This document shows positions 52,735 to 62,297 of a stretch of 64,000 nucleotides of DNA, piece by piece. The position numbers and the translations under genes were made by a program. The notes beneath the pieces were generated by a model. It was not told the origin of the DNA and did not search any database. It saw nothing but the letters and a program-made list of their open reading frames with translations. The DNA is from Alphaproteobacteria bacterium (lineage in GTDB: Bacteria > Pseudomonadota > Alphaproteobacteria > UBA8366), in contig JANQKC010000014.1 of NCBI GenBank assembly GCA_028281325.1, positions 87,310 to 151,309 on the forward strand, written 5' to 3'. Each line of letters begins with the position of its first letter. Positions within the stretch are counted from its first letter, which is position 1.

Positions 52735-53565
52735 GTGCAAAGTAATTCGATGCTCGGGCAAATCCGCAAATTCTTTTGTGTTGCGTTGATTTCCGTGGCG
52801 CTGGCCGCCTGTGCAAGCGGGCCGAATAGCGCCAACGACGAGGCCTATGACCCGATTGAGCCGGTGAACCGGGTGTTCTTCGACTTCAATATGTTCCTCG
52901 ATAGGACGGTGTTGCGGCCCGTGACCCGGTTTTACGTGGACGTGGTGCCGGAAGGCATCCGCATGACGGTGCACAACATACTGGAAGTGCTGAACACGCC
53001 GATCGTCGCGACCAACCATCTGCTACAGGGCAACATTGACGGTTTCATGCATACCTTGGGGCGCGCAACGTTCAACATTGCCGGCGGCGCCGGTTTGATC
53101 GACGTGGCCGGCGAGAAAGCGCCCTTCAAAGATGAAGACTTCGGTCAAACCTTGGCCGTTTGGGGCGCACCGGAAGGTCCCTATCTCGTTTTGCCGTTCC
53201 TCGGCCCGTCCAACGTGCGCGACGCGATCGGAACCGGAGTGGACTCGGCCGCCGAACCTGTCGGGCTCCTGGTGAGTGAATTCGGCAGCGACCTCACGAC
53301 CTATCTCTTCAGCGGATCGAAGACGACGGCGACGATCCTGGACAAACGGTCACAAATTCTCGGCCAATTGGAAGAGCTTGAGAAAACGTCGCTCGACTTC
53401 TACGCCACGATCCGCAGCCTGTATCAGCAGCAACGACGGAACGATATCCGGAACGGCGACATTTCCGAGCCCCTACCGATCCCGGAAATCACGTTCGAGC
53501 GTGACGATTCGGCGCCACATGGCACGACGGCGTCGCCGACCAAGGCGAGCTACACGCAAAACTAA
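52735..53565 (+). CDS. mlaA: Outer membrane lipid-asymmetry lipoprotein MlaA (VacJ)
   Basis: A 276-residue lipoprotein of the Mla system that removes misplaced phospholipids from the outer leaflet of the outer membrane. The signal ends in LAAC with Cys26 as the lipid site. The MlaA signatures are YDPIEPVNRVFFDFNMFLDRTVLRP, FNIAGGAGLIDVAGE, DEDFGQTLAVWGAPEGPYLVLPFLGPSNVRDAIG. The start is GTG 52735 with AGGGTGGGA before it; an in-frame ATG at 52750 is possible. No mlaBCDEF genes are next to it. A bidirectional terminator lies after it. Confidence 0.93.
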   Translation: MQSNSMLGQIRKFFCVALISVALAACASGPNSANDEAYDPIEPVNRVFFDFNMFLDRTVLRPVTRFYVDVVPEGIRMTVHNILEVLNTPIVATNHLLQGNIDGFMHTLGRATFNIAGGAGLIDVAGEKAPFKDEDFGQTLAVWGAPEGPYLVLPFLGPSNVRDAIGTGVDSAAEPVGLLVSEFGSDLTTYLFSGSKTTATILDKRSQILGQLEELEKTSLDFYATIRSLYQQQRRNDIRNGDISEPLPIPEITFERDDSAPHGTTASPTKASYTQN

Positions 53566-53594
53566 CAAGCCGGTCGGTTTCGACCGCAAACGCG

Positions 53595-53626
53595 AAAGCG
53601 CCCGTCCTATGGTCGGGCGCTTTTTT
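53595..53626. terminator. Bidirectional intrinsic terminator between mlaA and ettA
   Basis: AAAGCGCCCG (53595-53604), loop TCCTATGGT, CGGGCGCTTT then TTTT: a GC stem flanked by an A-run on the left and a T-run on the right, so it can end mlaA on the plus strand and ettA on the minus strand, whose stops are on either side. Confidence 0.88.
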
Positions 53627-53655
53627 GCGTCTGATCGCAGCCTTGGGCCGGCCAA

Positions 53656-55335
<1,680 letters not shown>

Positions 55336-55424
55336 CGTCCTGTTCCTCCTCCGCCTTGCCGGGAATGCCGCCGCGCCGCATGGGCCAGCAAGCGCCGTTT
55401 ACATAGACCGAGAGGCCCGCACAA

Positions 55425-56801
55425 TCAACGGGACTGACCGGTCCACCAGCCGGATTTTTCCTGTTGGCGCAGGATGTCCTTGCGGCGGCGCGACAGCGCA
55501 ACCGCGTCTCCCAATGTCGTGACGCCGCTATCCGCCAACCGTGGAATAAGCCGCGCGAAGACTTCCGCCGTGACCAGGGCGTCGCCAAGAGCGGTATGCC
55601 GGCCCCGAACCCGGACCCCAAGGGATTCCGCCACGCTGTCGAGTTGCAGCGACGGAAGCCCCAGGTCCAAAGCGGCCGTCAGGAGATAGGTGCAGAGAAA
55701 AGGCGGCGGCGACCAATCGATCCCCGCCGCCCGGGTCGCATTCTGCAAATGAGCGATATCGAAACCGACATTATGGCCGACCAGCACGGCGCCATCGCTC
55801 ATCATCCGGAAGTCGGACCAAACCTCGGCGAAATCCGGAGCGCCTTCCACCATATCGTTGGTAATCCCGTGAATCGCCGTCGACCGCGGCGGAATGGGAC
55901 GTCCAGGATGCACGAGACAGTCTATGGTCACCGCGCGATAGATCGTACTTCCCTGCAACCGCACGCCGCCGAGAGAGACGATGGTGTCCACCGCCACGTC
56001 CAGGCCGGTGGTTTCAAGGTCGAATACGACAATGGGCAGCGCCTCGAGCCGGGTGTCGTCGGCCACCGAAGCGATCGGCGGCGGCATTTCAAGCAGATGC
56101 AGGTCGTGGTCGAGCGTCCGCGCCGCCTCACCGTGCGGCGGGTCAAAGGTCAATACCGCCCCCCGCCCACCGTCGACGGCGGCAACCCGGACCGTGAGCG
56201 ACCGGCCATCGACGGTGTCGACGTCGGTGTGAACCGGCACGACCCGCCCTTCCGCAAGGGCGAGCGCCCGTTCGACGCCCGCCGCATCCAACGCGTCGTA
56301 GATGCTCGTGCCGGGCTTCGCGACGTCCGGCCCCAACAACGTCTTCGCCGCCGCATTGATCAGGCTGACGAGGCCGGCGTGATTGATGACGACGATGGCG
56401 TCGGGCAGCGCCGACAAGACGGTTTCCAACTGCCGCGCCGGAATCGACTGTTGCGCCAACCGCCCCCCGATCAAGGAGTCGACCGCGTCGAGCAGGCCCT
56501 GCACTTCCGTCGGGAAATCGCCCGGCAACGGCTGCGGCATGGCGTCCGCCGTATCGGTTTGCATCAGGACGATGAAGCCCCGCAAGCGTTCAAGCGCCCT
56601 GCCGACACGGTCCGCGTGGGAAACGCCGTAAATCAACAGCGGTACGGCAAGCGCCAGCACGAGGACGGCAAGACTGTCGATCACGACCCGCGGGATCAAT
56701 CCGTGCCAACCGGCGCGGCCGTCCGCGATGACCAGGGCGGCGAAGAGGATCGCCAACGCGATCGCCCCGCAAAGCGCCAAATGCCGCCCCCGCCGCTCCA
56801 T
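55425..56801 (-). CDS. Membrane-bound PAS/DEDDh 3'-5' exonuclease (DnaQ-like)
   Basis: A 458-residue protein joining a membrane sensor-like part to a nuclease. Two transmembrane helices lie at about 10-28 and 38-58. Residues about 105-215 are PAS-like (ETVLSALPDAIVVINHAGLVSLINAAAKTLLG). Residues about 255-430 are a DEDDh exonuclease of the DNA polymerase III epsilon type, with VFDLETTGLD (Asp, Glu), HNVGFDIAHL (Asp) and RHTALGDALVTAEVF (His, Asp); all five acidic or His ligands are visible. ATG 56801 has a strong GGAAGGAGG ahead of it. It is downstream of the CBS/DUF294 gene, an association known around acetate-related symporters in Vibrio and Pseudomonas. Its substrate is unknown. Confidence 0.85.
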   Translation of the reverse strand: MERRGRHLALCGAIALAILFAALVIADGRAGWHGLIPRVVIDSLAVLVLALAVPLLIYGVSHADRVGRALERLRGFIVLMQTDTADAMPQPLPGDFPTEVQGLLDAVDSLIGGRLAQQSIPARQLETVLSALPDAIVVINHAGLVSLINAAAKTLLGPDVAKPGTSIYDALDAAGVERALALAEGRVVPVHTDVDTVDGRSLTVRVAAVDGGRGAVLTFDPPHGEAARTLDHDLHLLEMPPPIASVADDTRLEALPIVVFDLETTGLDVAVDTIVSLGGVRLQGSTIYRAVTIDCLVHPGRPIPPRSTAIHGITNDMVEGAPDFAEVWSDFRMMSDGAVLVGHNVGFDIAHLQNATRAAGIDWSPPPFLCTYLLTAALDLGLPSLQLDSVAESLGVRVRGRHTALGDALVTAEVFARLIPRLADSGVTTLGDAVALSRRRKDILRQQEKSGWWTGQSR

Positions 56802-56834
56802 CGGACCTAATCCTCCTTCCGGAAACACATACCC

Positions 56835-58295
56835 CTAGAAGACATCGCCGGTGACCTCCCCCCGCACGCGGTCCAGCAATCGCCGGATCGCTTTGAAGGC
56901 GTCGACCACCTCGTCGCGCTCACGCTCGTTCAGCGTATCGGGATGGACGTAATTCCCGACCTTCCGGCCCTTGTTGAAATCGTCGATCTGCTGGCGCAAC
57001 AAGACGAAGGTGATCTCCTGAAAGGCGTTGGTCAGGTAATCGAACTCCCCCGCGTCCAGGACGCCGGCGTCGTGCAGGCTTTGCAACCGGTCGCATGTCG
57101 ACGTGGCGGCAATGCCCTCACGCAAGGCCAGCAGCCGGATCGATTGCACCAGCGGCAGGGTGCCGCTGTGCTTCATATTGATCGTGCCTTCGTGCTCCGG
57201 ATCGTCTTTTACCGTGATGAACCGTCCGAACCACCCGAGCGGGACGCCATAGTCTTCGTCGTCGCGATACATATCCTTCAGAAAGGACAGGTTTCCCGCC
57301 ACGGCGCCGGTGACGAAGGACCGCAGCTCTGCCGCCAGATCCGGCGCCCCGTAACAGGACCGGAAATCGAAGAATATGTCCGACAGGCGCAGCGCCACCG
57401 TGTTGCGCCGCCGCAGCCAGCCGGCGACCTGCGCCTTCCATTGCGAGATCGTCTTGCGCCAGACCGGGTTCGTCGCCATGACGTATCCGTTGCAATACGG
57501 GAACCCGACCGCGTCCAAGTCGCGGGTCACCCGCTCGGCCAGGTCGATGAACCATGTATCGATCCGCGAATGATCTTCGTCCGGATAGTCATCCAGGATG
57601 AATCCGTTGTCCTGATCGGGATAGAGGAAATTCTCCCCACGGCCGCCGGACCCCATAACGATGAAGGCGAAAGGCACCGGCGGCGCACCCTTTCCTTCCT
57701 CTTCCATGGCGCGCAGGTTCATCTCGACGACACGGCGATGGATATCCCGGTTGATGTGGGTGAGCAGCGACTGGATCGTCGGCACCGGCACCGCGTCGTC
57801 GAACAACTGTTGCGCCAGGTCGACCTGGGCCGACTTGATTTCGCGCATGCCGTCGACCGTCCCTTCCTGGGTCAAACGATCGATCTGCGTGACCATGCGC
57901 GACGACACAGCCGCCAGGGCGGTGTCGAGATGAAGCATTCCCACCGGCTTGCCGGCCGCGTCGACAACCGGCATATGACGCAGCTTGAACCGCCGCATGC
58001 GCGCGATCGCGTGATAGAGATAGTCGTCCTCGGCGATCGTCATCACCGGCGCGGTCATGACATCCTGGACCGGGGTGTCCGAAACCGCTCGGAACGCCAG
58101 CCGGTGCACCACGTCCCGTTCGGTCAGGATGCCGCAAAGCCGCGCGTCCGGGCCCGTCACCAGGGCGGCGGTTACGCCCTTGTCGATAATGTCCGCCACC
58201 ACCGCGGCACTGGGTTTGTCGCCGGCGACAACGACCGGCGCGGCGGCCATATGGTCTCCGACGATCTGGCAGAACACGGCGGTCTGCGACCGCAT
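56835..58295 (-). CDS. CBS-domain/DUF294 putative nucleotidyltransferase
   Basis: A 486-residue protein with a CBS pair (about 15-135: VVADIIDKGVTAALVTGPDARLCGILTERDVV, VQDVMTAPVMTIAEDDYLYHAI, RHMPVVDAAGKPVGML). A DUF294 nucleotidyltransferase domain (about 150-290) follows, with the GSGGRGE and YPDQDNG motifs of GlnD-like enzymes, and a DUF294 C-terminal helical domain. The fold suggests transfer of a nucleotide to a protein or small molecule, controlled by adenine nucleotides at the CBS pair. Its partner is not known. ATG 58295 is 7 bases after the kinase stop; the frame is open upstream into the kinase gene. It is tightly linked to both the kinase and the exonuclease. Confidence 0.86.
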   Translation of the reverse strand: MRSQTAVFCQIVGDHMAAAPVVVAGDKPSAAVVADIIDKGVTAALVTGPDARLCGILTERDVVHRLAFRAVSDTPVQDVMTAPVMTIAEDDYLYHAIARMRRFKLRHMPVVDAAGKPVGMLHLDTALAAVSSRMVTQIDRLTQEGTVDGMREIKSAQVDLAQQLFDDAVPVPTIQSLLTHINRDIHRRVVEMNLRAMEEEGKGAPPVPFAFIVMGSGGRGENFLYPDQDNGFILDDYPDEDHSRIDTWFIDLAERVTRDLDAVGFPYCNGYVMATNPVWRKTISQWKAQVAGWLRRRNTVALRLSDIFFDFRSCYGAPDLAAELRSFVTGAVAGNLSFLKDMYRDDEDYGVPLGWFGRFITVKDDPEHEGTINMKHSGTLPLVQSIRLLALREGIAATSTCDRLQSLHDAGVLDAGEFDYLTNAFQEITFVLLRQQIDDFNKGRKVGNYVHPDTLNERERDEVVDAFKAIRRLLDRVRGEVTGDVF

Positions 58296-58302
58296 GAGGG
58301 TA

Positions 58303-61056
58303 TTATTCACCGGGCACCATGAAGGACGTTCGCGCATAAGGGACGGTAAAGACGAATTTCGCGCCGACGGATTGGTTGCGTTCAACCCAGATGCGCCCGC
58401 CGAAATACTCGACAATCTGCCGGCAAATCGGCAGCCCCAGCCCGGTGCTGACCGGCTTGCTGGTCGCGGTCACATCGGCCTGCTCGAATTTTTCGAAGAT
58501 TCGCTGTTCCGCCCCGGCGGGAATACCGGGACCGTTGTCCTCGACCGCGACCAGCAGGGCCTGCGACGTTTCCCGCACCGCGATCTGTATGCTCGGGTTG
58601 CTGCGGTTGCAGAACTTGACCGCGTTCGACAACAGATTGACGATGACCTGGATGAAGCGGTCCCGGTCGGCGCGCACCCGCCGGAGCTGGGAGGGCAGAT
58701 TGACGTCGAGCTGCATCCGGTTCTCCTGGAGCAGACTGCTGGTCGCCGCGATGGCTTCCTCGATCACCTCTTTCGGATCGATGTCCGATATCTGCCATTC
58801 GCCCCGGCCCGCCTCCAGCTTCGCCAGATCGAGCAACTGATTGATCAGCCGCGTGAGGCGCTCGCTCTCCTTGATGATGATCGTCAGGAACTCCCGGCGT
58901 TCCTCGATCGGCAAATCCGACTCGTCGAACAGGATTTCGCTGAACGACCGGATCGAGGTCAGCGGCGTCCGTAACTCATGGCTGACGGTCGACAGGAAAT
59001 CGTCCTTGAGACGATCGACCTCCTTCAGGCGTTCATTGGCGGCCTGCAGTTCCGCGGAGGCGATCTGCAACTCGCGCGATTTCTGTTCGAGCCGATGGCT
59101 GTACTCGATAACCTGCGACGTCTCGTCCAGGATCTCCATCACTTCGTCGATACTGGCGACTTCTCCTTTGACGACCGACCCGATCATCACGCGCGCCGAC
59201 GCGGCGCCGATCGCGCCCGCCAGGAGCTTTTCCGTGAAATTCAGCAAGGCAGGATCGGCCTCGGTGACTTTCTTCAGGCTTTCGCCGGTTTCTGCCGCGT
59301 AACCGTCGAAGGCGCGATCGGCCTGATCGCGCCCCACGAAACGCACGACCAGGGCATACAGGTCGGAGAATGTGGCGGTGCCGCGCCATAGCCCGGAGCC
59401 CCGGTCGTCATCGGATCGCCGATAGACATCGACAAACAGGGCCGCTTGAATCCTCTCCAACGCCGTCTGCCGGGTCGCCAAGGACACCCCGACATAACCG
59501 CCGATGTTGACCAGCATGCTCCAGAACAGCGCATGCGACAGGTTGTCAAACTCCGAGAGGCCGAACAGCGCATACGGCTTCAGCAATTCGGCACCGAAGG
59601 GACCGGCATCGATGAAGCTGTGGGGGATCCAGCCGGATAGCGCGAGCGAGGGCATCAACAGTGTGTAAATCCACATGGTGAAGCCCAAGCATAGACCGAC
59701 CAGCGCCCCGGCCCGCGTGCCCCCCTTCCAGAGCAGGCCGCCGACGATCGCCGGCGCGAACTGCGCCGCCGCCGCGAAAGACAGCAGGCCGACGGTCGCC
59801 AGCGCATAGGATTCGCCGATGAAACGGAAGTAACCGTAACTGAACAACAGGATGAACAGGATGCTGCCGCGCCGGATCGCCTGCAGCAGGCCGCCAAGGT
59901 CGCCCTTCTCGTTGAGCCGCAACCACGTCAGCCGCAACAGGACCGGCATGACCAAGTCGTTACACACCATCGTGCTGAGCGCGATGGTCGCCACGATCAC
60001 CATCCCCGTCGCGGCCGAGAGTCCCCCGATGAACGCGAACAGCGTCAGCAGTTCCTGCTGCTCATACATCGGCACGGTGAGGACGAAAGTGTCGGCGTCG
60101 ACCGTATCGCCCGAAAACATCAGCAAGCCGCCAAGCGCAATCGGCAGCACGAAGATATTGATGATCAGCAGGTATAACGGAAACAACCAGACCGCCTTGT
60201 TGAGGTGGCGCTCGTCGAGGCTCTCGATCGCGGTGACCTGGAACTGCCGCGGCAGGCATATGATCGCGGCCATGGACAGCAAGGTCATCGTGATCCACTG
60301 ACCATAGGTGCTCGCCGTGCCGAGCGTGATCAGCGAGCCGTACTCGGGCAAGGCCTTGGCCTCCGTGAACAGGTCGCCGAAGCCGTCATACAATCCGAAG
60401 GTCACGAACAAGCCGACCGACAGAAAGGCGACGAGTTTCACGACGGACTCGAACGCAATGGCCACGACCATTCCTTCGTGATGTTCGCTGGCGTCGATAT
60501 GGCGCGTCCCGAACAGGATCGTGAAGATCGCCATTAAGAGCGCCACGTAGAACGCCGTATCGTGCGGAATCGGAACCTCACCCAGGCCGGACGGCATGGC
60601 GATTTCCGGATAGCCGAGCAGCAGATTGAAACTCGTCGACACCGCCTTCAGCTGCAGCGAGATATACGGCATGATCCCGACCACCGCGATGATCGTCACC
60701 AGCCCGCCCAGCAGCGTGCTCTTGCCATAGCGCGACGCGATGAAGTCGGCGATCGACGTGATCCGGTTCTTCTTCGTGATCCGGATGATCTTGCCCAACA
60801 CAAACCACCACAGCACGAAGACCAGCGTCGGCCCCAGATAGATCGGCAGGAAATCCAGCCCGCTGGACGCCGCCCGCCCGACGCTGCCGTAATACGTCCA
60901 GGACGTGCAGTAGACCGCGATGGAAAGTGCGTAGATATAGGGGTTGTTGGCGAGGCTGCGGCCTTCGTCGGCCCGCTTGTCGCCGTAATAGGCGATCGCG
61001 AACAGCAGACACAGATACCCGAAGGAGACGAGAAGAACGACCCAGCCCTGAAGCAT
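58303..61056 (-). CDS. Sodium/solute symporter-histidine kinase fusion (CbrA/CrbS type)
   Basis: A 917-residue sensor kinase whose N-terminal 490 residues are a 13-helix SSS-family symporter (IYALSIAVYCTSWTYYGSVGRA near 41, KNRITSIADFIASRYG near 97, FQVTAIESLDERHLNKAVWLFP in the middle). A linker helix and coiled coil follow (ASAELQAANERLKEVDRLKDDFLS), then a DHp domain with phospho-accepting His693 in STVSHELRTPLTSIRSF and a catalytic domain with N-box LSNAVKF, EDNGPGIP and STGLGLPIC. CrbS, of the same architecture, responds to acetate and controls acetyl-CoA synthetase. The solute here is inferred only. It starts 2 bases after the small TM gene. Confidence 0.92.
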   Translation of the reverse strand: MLQGWVVLLVSFGYLCLLFAIAYYGDKRADEGRSLANNPYIYALSIAVYCTSWTYYGSVGRAASSGLDFLPIYLGPTLVFVLWWFVLGKIIRITKKNRITSIADFIASRYGKSTLLGGLVTIIAVVGIMPYISLQLKAVSTSFNLLLGYPEIAMPSGLGEVPIPHDTAFYVALLMAIFTILFGTRHIDASEHHEGMVVAIAFESVVKLVAFLSVGLFVTFGLYDGFGDLFTEAKALPEYGSLITLGTASTYGQWITMTLLSMAAIICLPRQFQVTAIESLDERHLNKAVWLFPLYLLIINIFVLPIALGGLLMFSGDTVDADTFVLTVPMYEQQELLTLFAFIGGLSAATGMVIVATIALSTMVCNDLVMPVLLRLTWLRLNEKGDLGGLLQAIRRGSILFILLFSYGYFRFIGESYALATVGLLSFAAAAQFAPAIVGGLLWKGGTRAGALVGLCLGFTMWIYTLLMPSLALSGWIPHSFIDAGPFGAELLKPYALFGLSEFDNLSHALFWSMLVNIGGYVGVSLATRQTALERIQAALFVDVYRRSDDDRGSGLWRGTATFSDLYALVVRFVGRDQADRAFDGYAAETGESLKKVTEADPALLNFTEKLLAGAIGAASARVMIGSVVKGEVASIDEVMEILDETSQVIEYSHRLEQKSRELQIASAELQAANERLKEVDRLKDDFLSTVSHELRTPLTSIRSFSEILFDESDLPIEERREFLTIIIKESERLTRLINQLLDLAKLEAGRGEWQISDIDPKEVIEEAIAATSSLLQENRMQLDVNLPSQLRRVRADRDRFIQVIVNLLSNAVKFCNRSNPSIQIAVRETSQALLVAVEDNGPGIPAGAEQRIFEKFEQADVTATSKPVSTGLGLPICRQIVEYFGGRIWVERNQSVGAKFVFTVPYARTSFMVPGE

Positions 61057-61058
61057 CG

Positions 61059-61301
61059 TCAGCCGTCCCTTGTGCGGCCGATACGGGGGCGCATGCCCGG
61101 CGACCGTCCGCGGCGATTCACGATCATCGCAACGAGCGCGATAAGCAACGCCCAGCTTGCGAAGATGTAGAGATAGAGAGCGGGAAACCCGAAAAGCGTG
61201 GCGTCAACGCCGAACAGCAGCAGCATCGGCGGGTTGAACAACAGCACGCCCAGGGCGAAAAGCGCCAAAAGGCTTTCGCTGACCGGCCGTCGTTGATTCA
61301 T
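61059..61301 (-). CDS. Small two-TM membrane protein, symporter-kinase partner
   Basis: An 80-residue protein with two hydrophobic helices (about 9-27 and 41-62: LLALFALGVLLFNPPMLLLFG and LYIFASWALLIALVAMIV) and a basic tail. It resembles the small integral proteins (DUF4212/DUF485-like) that are encoded directly before SSS-family symporters and probably act as their accessory subunit. Only 2 bases separate its stop from the kinase start, so the two are translated together. It may help assemble or tune the sensor transporter domain. Confidence 0.7.
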   Translation of the reverse strand: MNQRRPVSESLLALFALGVLLFNPPMLLLFGVDATLFGFPALYLYIFASWALLIALVAMIVNRRGRSPGMRPRIGRTRDG

Positions 61302-61378
61302 CCCGGGTTCCTCCCTTGCGCAATCCCGGTCGGCGGACCCGTTTCCCGGGTTCTGTCGCCGCCTATCGTCGCATCACG

Positions 61379-61774
61379 TCATCTAGCCTGCCCTGCCGCC
61401 GGCTGGGCGAGGTTGAGAATTCTCCCCACGCGGAACCGCACATCGCGGGTCGAGAACGGCTTGACGATGTAATCGTCCGCCCCGGCGGACAAACCCCGCG
61501 CGCGTTCTTCGTCCCGGCTTTTCGCCGTCAACATGATGATCTTGACGTCATCCCAGGCCGCGTTGGCGCGAATCGCGCGGCAGACGCTGAAGCCGTCCCG
61601 TTTGGGCATCATGACGTCAAGCAGCACCAAGTCCGGCGCCTGGCGTCCGATCTCCTGCAACGCAGCATCGCCATCCTCCGCGATGCGAACATCCAGGTCC
61701 ATCTGCTTCATCAAGAACTCGAGCGATAGAACGATGTTCGGTTCATCGTCCACCACCAGTACCGATTGCGTCAT
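61379..61774 (-). CDS. Single-domain response regulator
   Basis: A 131-residue CheY-like receiver with no output domain. The acidic pocket Asp9-Asp10-Glu11 (VVDDEPN), phospho-acceptor Asp53 (LLDVMMPKRDG), Thr83 (IMLTAKS) and Lys105 (IVKPFS) are all present. ATG 61774 has GGGAGGAG 6-7 bases upstream; the frame is open for 22 more codons without such a site. It lies 77 bases upstream of the small TM gene, on the kinase strand. CrbR-type partners normally carry a DNA-binding domain, which is lacking here, so its output must be through another protein. Confidence 0.93.
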   Translation of the reverse strand: MTQSVLVVDDEPNIVLSLEFLMKQMDLDVRIAEDGDAALQEIGRQAPDLVLLDVMMPKRDGFSVCRAIRANAAWDDVKIIMLTAKSRDEERARGLSAGADDYIVKPFSTRDVRFRVGRILNLAQPAAGQAR

Positions 61775-61959
61775 CAGCGGCTCCTCCCGAGGGCCAAACT
61801 GATATCTGCCATGCCGCCGTTCCGAACGGCAGCGTGGCAAAAACTGCGTTCTTTATCTTCTTGTTCCCTGAATTCTTACAGGAACGAAACGGTTTGCATA
61901 GCCTGGTGCGGTTTCCGATCGCCACGATCCTGCGTTGCCGCACGATGTCGTCCTAACGC

Positions 61960-61986
61960 AAAAGGGCTCCCCACGCGGGGAAGCCC
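61960..61986 (-). terminator. Intrinsic terminator after the 28-residue membrane protein gene
   Basis: On the minus strand GGGCTTCCCC, loop GCGT, GGGGAGCCC then TTTTGCG. The stem has one bulged base and a T4 tail. It is 29 bases past the stop of the small gene and separates it from the response regulator gene. Confidence 0.75.
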
Positions 61987-62014
61987 ATCCGAACTCGTCC
62001 GAATCCGACCGGCA

Positions 62015-62101
62015 TCAGCTCGTCATGATGCCGACGATCATCAACACGACAAACGCGCCAATCAGGGCAAGCAATGCTTTGTTCTTCAATACGGCGGCCA
62101 T
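62015..62101 (-). CDS. 28-residue single-TM small protein
   Basis: A short gene with its own strong signals. ATG at 62101 is preceded by GAGGAG 7 bases upstream and ends at TGA 62015-62017, just before an intrinsic terminator. The peptide begins MAAVLKNKALLALIGAFVV and continues with LMIVGIMTS: a basic N-terminus and one hydrophobic helix (residues 8-26). This is a typical small inner-membrane protein. It lies between the transcription factor and the response regulator, as a separate transcription unit. A paired TTCACA repeat found also before the transcription factor lies 150-164 bases upstream. Function unknown; a modulator of the symporter-kinase is a reasonable guess. Confidence 0.65.
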   Translation of the reverse strand: MAAVLKNKALLALIGAFVVLMIVGIMTS

Positions 62102-62250
62102 GAAAATCTCCTCGACTGATACACCTTGCATCGGATGGCGTTGGAACCATGGGACGCAAGTTAAGTTTTCACTGCCAATCAAGATGCAGACCAACCCCTT
62201 CTCTGGAAACACAGAATTTGTTCATTCTTCAAGTCGTCGAAATCGACGAC

Positions 62251-62265
62251 TGTGAATTTTGTGAA
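62251..62265 (-). promoter_or_regulatory. TTCACA-N3-TTCACA repeat upstream of the small TM gene
   Basis: On the minus strand TTCACA-AAA-TTCACA, with a 9-base period, lies between the regulator stop and the small gene. The perfect hairpin GTCGTCGA-AA-TCGACGAC (62233-62250) lies right beside it. The same repeat, with the same spacing, is found before the transcription factor gene (63926-63940). It is a candidate operator for that factor. Confidence 0.45.
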
Positions 62266-62297
62266 AACTGCGCCGCAACCAACCTGCGTTGGCAGCG

